Shown: one piece after another, positions 20,750 to 31,054 of the stretch
Layout: every line of letters starts with the position of its first letter
How positions within the stretch are numbered: the stretch's first letter is position 1
Program-made: the position numbers and the translations under genes
DNA from: Sabethes cyaneus
Lineage: Eukaryota; Arthropoda; Insecta; Diptera; Culicidae
Reading direction: 5' to 3'
Length of the DNA stretch: 64,000 nucleotides
NCBI RefSeq assembly: GCF_943734655.1
Contig: NC_071355.1
Span: 225,425,527 to 225,489,526 of the forward strand
Notes under the pieces: generated by a model
The model's database searches: none
What the model was told of the DNA's origin: nothing
What the model saw: the letters and a program-made list of their open reading frames with translations, nothing else

Positions 20750-21415
20750 CCCCGACTTGTAGTTGTTCCACTTTACCAGCTGCTTTCACAGCTAGCACCG
20801 TTGGCTTGAAAACCAGTCGACGTGATGTAGCAATCCAGACGATGCTTGCACTCAAGCTTGCAACGTTCTTCCGCAGCGTCGCGAAAAAAACTGACGTAAT
20901 CCAGCATCGATTCGAGCCATTGCGAGTTCCCTTGTTCGCGATAACCACCAGGTTTGCTAACTTCAACGGTTCTCACTCTGCATACCATTTGAAACGGCGA
21001 GCGATTGTGGCCACATAGTGCCGAATCCATCTAATTCAAACCCGATCGATCAGTTCGATCAGCCTCGACAAATCCCAGTTGGTTCTTGCAGCTCGATCGG
21101 CGTCTGCTAACGTCTTTTGAGGTATAAATAGTCAGATCGCTATCTTGAGCTGAGATGAACGTCAAAGCTCGTGAGTTCACGATGGACTCTGCATCTAAGG
21201 TAATCGTTAATAACGTCTCGTCGTCTGGATTCCGTGAGATGAAAAAGCTGTTGAGCGCCACTTGGGCACTCCGTACTAATCGCTCCCAAATCCCTCCAAA
21301 GTGTGGCTTTGAAGGCGAGTTACAAACCTTTTTAGTATTGGCATTGGTGAACGTGTCGGTCGAATTCTTATGCATGTCATCAATTTCTGCTCGCAATTCA
21401 TGGCTAGCACGCTAG
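20750..21415 (-). pseudogene. BEL/Pao retrotransposon integrase region, decayed
   Basis: On the minus strand, 21,396-21,160 reads KPHFGGIWERLVRSAQVAL and then ESIVNSRALTFIS. This is the last part of the integrase catalytic core of BEL/Pao polyproteins, and the Glu of GIWERLVR is the third catalytic residue. After frame changes, 21,020-20,905 gives RHYVATIARRFKWYAE and PLKLANLVVIANKGTRN, the usual C-terminal integrase block (compare KWFEDTKPLEVGDLVFI at 35,5xx). Stops and at least two frame shifts show decay. It lies downstream of the RT relic at 21,690-22,130, in the order RT then integrase, with the middle deleted. Confidence 0.75.
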
Positions 21416-21689
21416 AAATTCGTATCATTTGTCAGTGTAGATTTCTCATGGTACCCCTCAACGTTATTCCACTCGGATGCCTCTGTTTCTGAGAGCATTT
21501 CTTCCTCTTTAAAGATGATAAACTGCGGATATCTCCGATGATAGAATTTGATTCATACCAGCACAATCAGTCAAATCAGTCCTCAAGTATCTCCGCTTTA
21601 TAGTCAGGTAATCATCGCCATCGCCTCTCGTGGTCCTCTGCGTCCGGGACTTTAATAAACTGCGTCCGGCTTGTCGAACAAGTGGATTG

Positions 21690-22130
21690 AAAGCAGCTCA
21701 CGTTACGACGAAATAGGAACTTCTGATATGATTTATCCGCCTGCTCAATGAAGTATTATTGGTGAAACATCTGCTTGGTGTCCACGGTGATTGCCACTTT
21801 TCGTTTCGGAATCCGCAAAACACGTTCAATAAGGCAACTAGCAAGTCCGCACCTTTCAGGAGAACATTATTGGAAATAAAGCTTTCACCATGGCCGCTGC
21901 ATCCCAGGCAAGATGAATCTTTCCGGGCACTTTTGGCTTCTGAACAACTCCAAGAGGTAGAAACCATTCCTTTCCTTAAACAGTCAACACTTCCTCCAGC
22001 AGCGTCGCAACGTTAATGTATCCATCCTCCAGATACCTATTTCATGAATTGCTCGTATACGTTATTTTTCTATTCGGTATCAGCTTCCATTCCCTTTTCG
22101 AAATAACCCCACCATTTCATTCTAGAAGCT
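21690..22130 (-). pseudogene. BEL/Pao reverse-transcriptase start, decayed
   Basis: The minus strand reads EWFLPLGVVQKPKVPGKIHL followed by AWDAAA, and then NNVLLKGADLLVALLNVFCG. These are the opening blocks of BEL/Pao reverse transcriptase. After a frame shift the next block VDTKQMFHQ (normally xDIxxMFHQ, containing the first catalytic Asp) is readable, then YFIEQADKSYQKFLFRRN. The YxDD active-site region and RNase H are missing before the integrase relic begins at 21,415. Upstream, the copy is cut at about 22,136 by the inverted-repeat element that hosts a LINE. Confidence 0.75.
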
Positions 22131-22146
22131 ACTCCTACCCAGCTAG

Positions 22147-22160
22147 CATTTTTATATGTA
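22147..22160 (+). repeat. Target-site duplication, left (14 bp)
   Basis: The 14 bases catttttatatgta are repeated exactly at 24,502-24,515, bounding the LINE at 22,161-24,501. Confidence 0.9.
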
Positions 22161-22192
22161 CTTACTTACTTAGTTGGCCTAACGTCTTATGA

Positions 22193-23962
22193 CTAGGCCT
22201 GCGCAGTATAATTTCTCCATCTGTTTCGGTCCATGGCAACTGATCTCCAGTTCCGCAGGCACCCAGTGCTCGCCAGATCTCGCTCCACCTGGTCTTGCCA
22301 CCTCACTCGCTGTGCCCCTCTTCGTCTTGTTCCTACCGGATTTGATGCGAAAACCATTTTTGCAGGATAGTTGTCCGGCATGGTTCTTAGCATCCGCCGT
22401 TCGAAAACTCCGAGTGCTCGTAGGTCCTCTTCTAGCAACGTCCACGTTTCGTGCCCGTAGAGGACAACCGGTCTAATTAGCGTTTTGTACAGTGTGCACT
22501 TTGTACGGGGGCTCAAGTTGTTCGACCGCAAGTGTTTGTGGAGTCCGTAGTAGGCCCGACTTCCGCTGATAATACGGCTTTTAATCTCACGGCTGGTATT
22601 GTTGTCCTCTGTTGCCAGCGAGCCAAGGTATACGAACTCGTCGACTACCTCGAATTCATCCCCGTCGATTACCACGGTACTGCCCAAGCGAGCCCTGTCG
22701 CGCTCGGTCCCGCCCGCCAGCATACACTTCGTTTTAGACGTATTTATCTGCAATCCAATCTTCTCTGCTTCGCGTTTCAGTCTGGTGTACTGATCTTCCA
22801 CCGCCTCAAATGTTCTGCCGAGAGCATCCACGTCGTCAGCAAAGCAGATGAATTGACTGGATTTATTGAAAATCGTGCCCCGCATTTCGATCGCCGCTCG
22901 CCTTATAACACCTTCAAGCGCAATGTTGAATAGCAGGCAGGAAAGACCATCTCCTTGTCGATGTCCCCTACGAGATTCGAATGGGTCCGACAATCCACCC
23001 GAGATTCTCACACAGCACTGGATCCCATCCATCGTAGCCATGATAAGTCTAGTAAGCTTACCCGGAAAGCCGTTTTCGTCCAAAATTTTCCATAGCTCTT
23101 GTCGGTTTACGCTATCATATGCGGCTTTGAAATCGATGAACAGGTGGTGCGTGGGGACTCGGAATTCGCGGCACTTCTGGAGGATCTGCCGCAGGGTGAA
23201 GATTTGGTCTTTTGTAGACCGACCCTCCATGAAGCCGGCCTGGTAACTTCCCACAAATCTATTGGCTATTGGCGATAGTTGATGAAAGAGGACTTGGGAC
23301 AGCACTTTGTAGGCGGCATTCAGGATAGTGATGGTTCGGTAGTTCTCACAATCCAGCTTATCACCTTTCTTGTAGATAGGGCAGATAACCCCGGCTTTCC
23401 ACTCCTCCGGTAGTCGTTCCGTATCCCAAATCTTGACAATCAATTGATGCAGACAGCCGGCCAACTTGTCCGGGCCCATTTTAATAAGTTCCGCTCCAAT
23501 GCCATCCTTTCCCGCTGCTTTGTTGTTCTTCAGCCGCTGGATGGCTTCTTTAACTTCCCTTATCGATGGGGGTGGCACATCTTCGTCGCTTGCTGCACCA
23601 ATGTGGTCACTTCCTCCGCTATCATGGTCTTCCGCCTGCACGCCATTCAGGTGTTCATCGTAGTGCTGCTTCCACCTTTCGATCACAGCACGGTCATCAG
23701 TCAAGATACCTCCATCTTTATCTCTGCACGTTTCGGCCCGCGGCACGAAGCCTTTGCGAGATCCGTTGAGTCTCTGATAGAACTTCCGTGTGTCGTGAAA
23801 GCGGTACAGCTGTCCGAGTTCTTCGCACTCCTTCTCCTCGTGGTGGCGCTTCTTTTCCTTGAAGAGTCGGGTTTGCTGCCTCCGCTTCTGTTTGTATCGC
23901 TCCACATTCTGACGGGTGGCTCTACGCAGCATTTGTACCCGTGCTGCGTTCTTCTCATCCAA
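22193..23962 (-). CDS. LINE reverse transcriptase, 589-codon frame
   Basis: The protein would copy its own RNA at a nicked chromosomal target. Counting from the Met at 23,962: a basic linker at residues 1-60; RT fingers from about 135 (NNKAAGKDGIGAELIK at 146-161; ENYRTITILNAAYKVLSQ at 206-223); palm motif A LFIDFKAAYDS with Asp 277; motif B RQGDGLSCLLFN at 335-346; motif C FADDVDA with Asp 376 and 377. After the thumb come the EFVYLGSLA block at 442-450 and LIRPVVLYG at 495-503. All three catalytic Asp residues are present. The start Met is only the first in frame: homology continues upstream across a frame shift into the endonuclease segment. The stop precedes the aagt tail. Confidence 0.88.
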   Translation of the reverse strand: MDEKNAARVQMLRRATRQNVERYKQKRRQQTRLFKEKKRHHEEKECEELGQLYRFHDTRKFYQRLNGSRKGFVPRAETCRDKDGGILTDDRAVIERWKQHYDEHLNGVQAEDHDSGGSDHIGAASDEDVPPPSIREVKEAIQRLKNNKAAGKDGIGAELIKMGPDKLAGCLHQLIVKIWDTERLPEEWKAGVICPIYKKGDKLDCENYRTITILNAAYKVLSQVLFHQLSPIANRFVGSYQAGFMEGRSTKDQIFTLRQILQKCREFRVPTHHLFIDFKAAYDSVNRQELWKILDENGFPGKLTRLIMATMDGIQCCVRISGGLSDPFESRRGHRQGDGLSCLLFNIALEGVIRRAAIEMRGTIFNKSSQFICFADDVDALGRTFEAVEDQYTRLKREAEKIGLQINTSKTKCMLAGGTERDRARLGSTVVIDGDEFEVVDEFVYLGSLATEDNNTSREIKSRIISGSRAYYGLHKHLRSNNLSPRTKCTLYKTLIRPVVLYGHETWTLLEEDLRALGVFERRMLRTMPDNYPAKMVFASNPVGTRRRGAQRVRWQDQVERDLASTGCLRNWRSVAMDRNRWRNYTAQA

Positions 23963-23984
23963 TATCTGCTGGCATTCCTCGTCA

Positions 23985-24501
23985 AACCATTCGTTACGTC
24001 GATTCGGACGTTCTCCGCTACGCTGTTAATGGCTGTTTTAACGGTATTCCAACAGTCTTCAAGAGGGGCTTCATCCAGCTCACCCTCTTCCGGCAGCGCG
24101 GTTTCGAGAGATAACGCGTAGTTTTCGGCGACCTCCGGTTGCTTCAGTCGCGCTAGATTATACCGTGGCGGGCGGCGGTATCGCATGTTGTTCACAACAG
24201 ATAGTTTTTGACGTATCCTTACCATCACTAGGTAGTGATCCGAATCAATGTTAGCGCCCGGATAGGTTCTGACGTCGATAATGTCTGAAAAGTGCCGACC
24301 ATCTATCAGAACGTGGTCGATTTGTGATTCTGTCTGGTTGGGTGATCTCCAGGTGTACCGATGGTAGAGGTTATGCTGGAAGAAGGTACTACGTATGGCC
24401 ATGTTCTTGGAGGCGGCGAAGTCGACAAGTCTTAGGCCGTTTTCGTTCGTTTGCGGGTGAGCGCTGAACCGTCCAATCACCGGTTTGAATTCCTACTCTT
24501 C
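23985..24501 (-). pseudogene. LINE endonuclease C-terminus, frame-shifted from RT
   Basis: The open frame from the LINE 5' end at 24,501 includes NENGLRLVDFAASKNMAIRS, then QIDHVLID and ANIDSDHYLV. The DHxLV and SDHYLV blocks are the late motifs of apurinic/apyrimidinic-type LINE endonucleases; the SDH Asp/His pair is catalytic. The N-terminal half of the nuclease is missing because the copy is 5'-truncated. Near 24,000 the correct frame (NEWFDEECQQILDEKN) lies one base off, so a single indel separates this part from the RT frame. It cannot act as an endonuclease. Confidence 0.8.
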
Positions 24502-24515
24502 CATTTTTATATGTA
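24502..24515 (+). repeat. Target-site duplication, right (14 bp)
   Basis: Exact copy of 22,147-22,160, abutting the truncated 5' end of the LINE. Confidence 0.9.
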
Positions 24516-24910
24516 TAAATGTATAAAATATATGTATAAATGTATTTTATATGTATAAAAAAGATAACAACCAGCATTACGTACATATATACATGCTAAT
24601 AAGTCGTATTTGATGCGCAAAATTGGCATATCCGTGATATTTTGGAGGCGATATACGTGATGAGGAATAAACATACACGTTTCATCGATATGAGTAATTA
24701 TATACGATAATATCCGATTAAGCCCGACCCGCTCCGTACTGCTATACGTTTCAGTGCTAAATATCGTATGTATGTCAGCTATTATCATTATATACGACTG
24801 AAAATCAACTTGGGAGGACTTTATCAAGCTTTAGTAACGATTCCGAATTTGTTAAGAGTTATTTACGATAATTTTCGGTTATTGATGTACGATTTGGTGC
24901 TAGCTGGGTA

Positions 24911-25178
24911 AGTTCTAGAAGCTTGAACTTTTTTGACTCCCTTTAGACAGACCTTTTCGGCGTGCCGCAGTGGATGATGACGTAGCTGACTTCTTCCAAA
25001 ACTAAACCGCGCCAGCGATTTACAAGCCCACTAACCATGCTTGCTCAGACATATACGAATGCGATGGGGCTAAGTCCCCAAGACTGGGATCGGGACTGAG
25101 TCCCAGCGACTGGGAGTGTGACTAGTTTCCATGGATTGGGACTGAGTCCAGGGTTTGGGACTGAGTCTAAAGAACTGG
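24911..25178. other. Transition into the hexamer array
   Basis: Unique sequence to about 25,060, possibly further decayed BEL/Pao DNA upstream of the RT relic, though I could not identify a domain. From 25,066 it becomes gggact-related (gactgggatcgggactgagt and similar), forming the worn left edge of the array. Confidence 0.4.
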
Positions 25179-25890
25179 TACTGGGACTGGGACTGGCACT
25201 GGCACTGGGACTGGGACTGGGACTGGGACTGGGACTGGGACTGGGACTAGGACTAGGACTGGGACTGGGACTGGGACTGGGACTGGGACTGGGACTGGGA
25301 CTGGGACTGGGACTGGGACTGGGACTGGGACTGGGACTGGGACTGGGACTGGGACTGGGACTGGGACTGGGACTGGGACTGGGACTGGGACTGGGACTGG
25401 GACTGGGACTGGGACTGGGACTGGGACTGGGACTGGGACTGGGACTGGGACTGGGACTGGGACTGGGACTGGGACTGGGACTGGGACTGGGACTGGGACT
25501 GGGACTGGGACTGGGACTGGGACTGGGACTGGGACTGGGACTGGGACTGGGACTGGGACTGGGACTGGGACTGGGACTGGGACTGGGACTGGGACTGGGA
25601 CTGGGACTGGGACTGGGACTGGGACTGGGACTGGGACTGGGACTGGGACTGGGACTGGGACTGGGACTGGGACTGGGACTGGGACTGGGACTGGGACTGG
25701 GACTGGGACTGGGACTGGGACTGGGACTGGGACTGGGACTGGGACTGGGACTGGGACTGGGACTGGGACTGGGACTGGGACTGGGACTGGGACTGGGACT
25801 GGGACTGGGACTGGGACTGGGACTGGGACTGGGACTGGGACTGGGACTGGGACTGGGACTGGGACTGGGACTGGGACTGGGACTGGGACT
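25179..25890. repeat. 6-bp tandem array (gggact)n
   Basis: About 118 units of gggact, nearly pure. Variants ggcact (25,194-25,204) and aggact (25,247-25,258) occur only near the left edge. Six is a multiple of three, so one frame reads Gly-Leu for over 200 codons. This gives the 262-codon open frame at 25,118-25,906, an artefact of the repeat and not a gene. The purity suggests recent expansion or assembly collapse/expansion. Confidence 0.97.
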
Positions 25891-27115
25891 GAGTCTCAGA
25901 AACTGAGACTGAGACTAGGTCCCAGAGACTGAGCCTAGACCTAAGTTCCCAAAACTGATTGTCAGTGGAAGACTGTCAAAGATAGTCTCTGAGATATACA
26001 GTCACTGGAACGGAAACAGTCACTGAGACAGAGGCAGTCACTAGGCCGGCGACAGTCACTGAGACACTCACTGGGACTGTCACTTGGACTGAGACAGTCA
26101 CTGGGCTAAGACAGCCACTGAGAGAGGGACAGTTACTGGGACAGTTACTGACAGTGGCCGGGACAGAACCCCTTAATTGGGACAGTCGCTTGAACTGAGA
26201 TAATCACTGAGCTGAGAAAGTCAGTGGAACAGGAATAGTCATTGGGCAGAAACAGTCATTGGGACAGAAGCAGTCACTGGGATAAAAACAATTATTGGGA
26301 TAGAAACAGTCACTGGGTCAGAAACAGTCACTGGGTCAGAAACAGTCACTAGAGACAGTAATCGGGACCGAGACAGTCACTGGGACAGTCACTTGGACGT
26401 CACTGGGATAAAAACAGTTATTGGGATAGAAATAGTCACTGCCACTGGGATAGAAACAGTCATTGGAACATACGCAGGCACTGAGTCAGACACAATCATC
26501 AGACCAGAGGCAGTAATTGGGACAGAGACCCACTGGGACAGCTACTTGGACTGGGACAATCACTGGACTATGATCGTCACTGAGACAGAGGCAGTCACTG
26601 GGTCGGAGACAGCAACCGGAACAGGGACAGTAATGGGACAGAGACTATCGCGAGGACTGTCTCTTGGACTGGGACAGTTCCTGGGCAGAGACTGTCACTG
26701 GGACACAGGTAGTCACTGGGTCGGAGACAATGACCGGGACAGAGATTGTCACTGAGACAGAGAGTATCACTAGGACTGTCACTGGAACAGGTAGTTACTG
26801 GAACAAGGACTGGTATAGTAAATGAGGATAAGGACATTGGTTAGGGTGAGGACATTGACTAGCTCAGAGACATTCACTGGGTAAAAGACAGTGACTAGAA
26901 CAGAAACAGTAATTGGGACAGAGACGTCACTGGGACAGGAACAGTCACTGGGCAGAGACAGTCAGTGAGATAGTAACAGTCATTGGGATAGAAACAGTCA
27001 GTGGGACAGAGGCAGTCACTAGGTCAGAGGCAGAGACCGGGACAAAGACAATAATTGGGACAATCACATGGACTGGGATAATCACTGAGCTGAGAAAGTC
27101 AATGGGACAGCGCTG
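25891..27115. repeat. Degenerate flank of the hexamer array (cagtcactgggacaga-type units)
   Basis: About 1.2 kb built from diverged words such as cagtcactgggacagaaaca, acagtcattggga and actgagacaga, with common steps of 6, 12 and 18 bases. It grades into the pure gggact array on its left. It looks like an older version of the same satellite that later drifted. Open frames in it are repeat artefacts. Confidence 0.85.
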
Positions 27116-27185
27116 CCTATGGATTCATAGTTGACGTAAAAGCCAAAATGACCAAAATGCACCTTTTCGGTCCTAGGCATTCTTC

Positions 27186-27291
27186 CCAAATAACAATTTG
27201 GGTTTTATTACACTCTTATGATGGAATTAAAGACCCAAATTGGTCATGAAGAACGCCATAAGAGTACAATAAAACTCTCGTTGTTGCTTGG
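27186..27291. mobile_element. 106-bp MITE, family CCAARTAACA, copy 1
   Basis: The ends ccaaataacaa and ttgttgcttgg are near-complementary. The interior shares ttggtcatgaa and a following aacg-c-ataa segment with the 95-bp element at 47,462-47,556, so the two form one family. It is non-coding. Flanking bases do not show a clear duplication. Confidence 0.6.
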
Positions 27292-27299
27292 ATTAACTC

Positions 27300-30200
27300 T
27301 GTACCTAATATACAGGCCCAATGCTCAAACAACATTTGTTTGTTCGAAAATATTCGAGAAATTTGGGAAAATAGAGCTACCCTGCATAGTTGACGTTACT
27401 CCTCGCATAATCATTTAGCATAGTCACCTGCTTTTCATGGTCTATCTTGTTCGGTAAACTTGTGAACGTGTAGATAAAATTGGTTCGGTATGCTCTTCGT
27501 CAACTTTTTTAGAGAGATTAGCAATATTTAATGCCGTATGAAAAGTGTTGCTGTTTGTTGGGCTTAGGGCCATGTTGAGCTGACTTAGACATGTTTTGCA
27601 AGTTTTATTTGCCTGCAAATTTTTAACTGGTGAATATGATGCACCCCGACATTTAACAGCTAATAGGATTTCATGCTCTTGCTTTAAATATGCTTTAAAT
27701 ATTTCACAAGTGTACCAAACTCTGCCCAATATCAGTCAGAATAGATCATGCCCAAAAGACTGATGGCATTGCCTTTGCAAGATAGTCGCTGGTCCGGATC
27801 CGGATTGTTAGCAATAAGCAGCGGCTGCTAGGTGAGTTTATCAACCGACATTCCTGTCTTCCGGTCGCTTGCCTTTGCTTCCACGTCAGTGGTTATGATG
27901 GATGAACACGTGTAGGGGCAGAATGTGTTTCTCCCATAGTGTAGAGCATGTTTGTTCCCTTGTTTGATGGAGCACGCAGTTAGCTAAGTTCGCCAAGTGG
28001 TAGTGGGTACGTGAATAATCTGCTCGGTACCGACCGACGACCGTAGGGAAACCAAGGAGGACAGCGAATGGACAGACCGTCCGGTCCGATCCGGCTCGGT
28101 CGTTCGGTCGCTCATACGTGCAACCAAGCAAGAGACGGATGGCTGTTACCACCTAAGACATAAGCCTCTCGTTAGTAGTCAATGAAAGCCCTCGCTATAC
28201 TGACTGCTGGCTGGGGTGATATTGGAAAACAACGCAATGATCGTAAAAGTTACATCCAAACATGGCAACAAGAAAAGCGATGAGGATGCTACCAGGAAAA
28301 TTCTTTGCTTAATAACGTTGCGTGGTTCATGTTCGATTAAATTACAACGGACTTCAAGCTTGAAAGAGATATGATGAGCCTATTGCGGTACTGTAGCAGA
28401 GAATGAAGCCAGCACAAGTAGTATGAAATAGGTATTCTATTTGGCGTGAATCGAGTTTCTATTACTTTTCACTTTCTTTCAGTGTGTCTTGATAATATCA
28501 TATTTTCATTTATTATTGCCCTTACTAGTCTTATTGATATATATGAGCCGTGGAATTATGTTCTTTATACAATTAAATAAAGGCTGGAAGCTTTTGAGCA
28601 TAGTTTCGGTAAGTTTGTTTTCAACTGATACATAACGGTCTGCTGATGAATTATTTATCTGTTCACTGGAAGCACATTCCAATGAGCATCTGAATTGTGT
28701 AAAACTAGAGTATAGTCAGTAACACTTGTTCATCCTGAGTGAACATCTGTTTTCCACATCCACTCCGACTAGTTGATTCACATCCGCTTCCCTCTGTATC
28801 GTCCGCGTTAAATTACGTAATTGTAGATATTGATCTAGTTGTAGGTCAGAGGTCACCACCCAGCAACACACACCAGACTCAACTAGTCACCGTTGACCAG
28901 TGACGATGATTGGCCGGGCCGGACTTCTGCTGCTGCTGCTGCTCACCAGCAGCAGGATACCGCACGTGCTGTACCTTCGTCCTTTGCCACTTGCTTGTTA
29001 ATTTCCGATCCCATGTGGTGTCAGTGTGTGTGTCCGTGATGTATGCGGCATCTGGTTCTGCAGATATTTAGCGTTGTCGCTGAAACCACGGAACAAAATC
29101 ATCATCAGAGCTACACGCTCCGTTGGCAGTGAGAGAATATGAAACTTGTCGAAGCATTAACAGTATGGGACGATAATTGCTAATAAAGTCAGACTATACT
29201 AGCCACTACCTGACAATATGGCACTGCTTACATCTTGACTTTACCGGCTTGGCGTGGAAAAGTTCAAAAGTTCCCGCGTCATGCAGAACGTTCCCGTGAC
29301 AGCCGTCCTAGTTGTTTACCGCAGCAGCAGCAGCATCAGCACCAGCAGCAGCAGAAGTGTCGTCTAAAATGTGGTTAACTTTGTATGCTGACAGCGGCGA
29401 AACCAGTCAACCCCGTCGGTTGTTCAAATCTGTTGTCCCAGCTGGTGATGATGGCAGCTCGAAGGCGGCAGCTGACATGCGTTTTCGCTTTCCGTTGGTC
29501 GGCTAGAGTTGAGGTCTGAGGCCGACGAGGGTTACAAGAAAACAGCTGGAATCGCTTTTCCAAGTCGGAGTAAAATCTTTGCTTGATTTGGCTGGAGAAA
29601 AACTTTTGCCAAGTTTACCGAACGAGCAAGCAAGCAAAACAGTAACATGTTTAGTTGATCCGCTGTCATTCGGTACGTACAGTTTTACCAACTATAATTG
29701 AATGTCGCAATTAAGACGGGTTGGCAGGTGCGGCGGTGGTCAGATGAAATCACATTTCAAATCAAGGACCAATAACGCTCGGATACAGATCTAGCTTAGT
29801 CAAGAAAGTCATTCATCAAGCCACTCGATTTGTCCCATTGAAGGTGCGAGAAGTATGATGAAAAGTTTTCGGTTTCTTAGCTAGCAAGTTAGCTCAGCTA
29901 ACATAGCAGTTTGAGTAAAATCTACTCCATCCTGTGGCAACAGTATCGCCCGGGAAATGTGCTGTGATTTTACACTTCCGAAATAATCAATCCGGAAGAG
30001 AGGGTTCGGCAAAAGATAAGTTTTAAATTGGTTAGGATTTCTAACGGAGTTTAATTATGGCAATCGTGAAATTGGAACCTAGGACAAAGTTTCAGATCCA
30101 ATTAAAGTATAGCTTGTTGGTAGGATTTGCTGTTTACTTATCTATGGTATTTATTTGTCGCTCTAAATACTTCAAGCTTAGTTTAGTTGGGAAAAATCCA

Positions 30201-31050
30201 GACAGCCCTCACTAATAAGGCTACTAAACACTATGTGTTATTGGTTTCCAAACAAGTAAGTTTAGGTTACTTGACGAATTTCTTTTAGTTATGTAATTGT
30301 TGTGTTAATTTTTAGCTCATGCTGTGGTATATTAGGGTACAGGAGGGTGTTTTCAGCAGGTTTCTAAATTCAGCGCCTTTTCTTTCGCCAATAACAATAC
30401 CTTGCCGACATACAATTTTAATATGTTATAACTATTTTCTCAAGACTGTAAGTAATCTACTATTTTTTTGTCAAAGAACGTCAAAACCACCTGTTCTTCC
30501 ACTAGAACTAGGCCATAGGCCGAAAAAATAGATGCCATCGCTTAATGGGTTGAAAATACCCTCCCGTGCCCTATACATCTCAAATCGGTAAAAAAGAGGA
30601 TATTAATTCAAATTTTGGACGTAAAACGAGAGAATGTTAAATCAAATTTCGGACGTAAAACGAAATCACGTAAAATGAATGGACGTCAAAAAAGACCTAC
30701 ACTAGAGGTACTACAAATATGTTTTTTCTAGAAAATTGTTTTGATAATCAAATTTCACTGTGTATTATCACAAAACATTGTTTTTTAAACAATTTCAAAA
30801 TAAAAATTCCTGCAAAAAGTTGCAGAACCTACTAAAATAAGCAACTTTTCTGAATATAGTAACAATCTATCTATTACTGGTTGCGAAATATAATGATGTG
30901 ATAAAAATAGCACTGAAAAGTTAATTATCTATTTATATAAGAGGCTTATGTCTGTATCGAAAACCAGATCTCTGACAGGACGTCTTAAGAGGCTTATCGG
31001 TAACTAAAAACAGGTCCCTGACAAGACGTCATGCTTTCGTAGCAATGGGT
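27300..31050. other. Mostly unique DNA, no gene recognised
   Basis: Contains CAG/CTG-rich patches near 28,928-28,960 and 29,321-29,358, which create chance Leu- or Ala-rich frames. A 95-codon minus-strand frame at 27,442-27,729 has several Cys but no domain I recognise. At 30,616-30,690 the phrase ggacgtaaaacga recurs. At 30,950-31,032 there are two imperfect ~45-bp direct repeats beginning aagaggcttat and ending gacgtc. Confidence 0.45.
28906..29001 (+). CDS. Possible signal-peptide mini-ORF (31 aa)
   Basis: An ATG at 28,906 with A at -3 opens a 31-codon frame MIGRAGLLLLLLLTSSRIP, a basic start followed by seven leucines, then taa at 28,999. This resembles a secretory leader, but the leucines are translated ctg repeats, which produce such peptides by chance. 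No exon downstream was recognised. Low confidence. Confidence 0.12.
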   Translation: MIGRAGLLLLLLLTSSRIPHVLYLRPLPLAC

Positions 31051-31054
31051 TGTA

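Larger units (their letters stand above)
22161..24501 (-). mobile_element. Young 5'-truncated LINE, RTE-like, with 14-bp TSD
   Basis: The element runs on the minus strand from inside its endonuclease domain (5' end at 24,501) to a 3' tail of tandem aagt units at about 22,161-22,174. The perfect 14-bp duplication shows it inserted intact as a truncated copy into the host MITE. It carries the endonuclease C-terminus and a full reverse transcriptase with one frame shift near 24,000 and no internal stop in the 589-codon frame. The short-repeat tail and protein blocks fit RTE-type LINEs. I have not confirmed the clade. Confidence 0.88.
22138..24908. mobile_element. TA-flanked inverted-repeat MITE (~420 bp) split by a LINE
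   Basis: The ends are cccagctagca (22,138) and its complement tgctagctggg (to 24,908), with ta on each side (22,136-22,137 and 24,909-24,910). This is a Tc1/mariner-type target. Without the LINE at 22,161-24,501 and one duplication copy, the element is about 420 bp. Its right-hand part (24,516-24,908) is non-coding and dense in tatacg/cgtata words. A possible relative with cccag ends and ta flanks is at 32,647-33,010. Confidence 0.75.

Noticed and set aside
23444..24121. 225-codon plus-strand frame opposite the LINE
   Set aside because: Shadow of the LINE coding strand; the minus strand has clear RT and endonuclease motifs.
25118..25906. 262-codon Gly-Leu open frame
   Set aside because: Direct translation of the gggact hexamer array; composition and periodicity explain it entirely.
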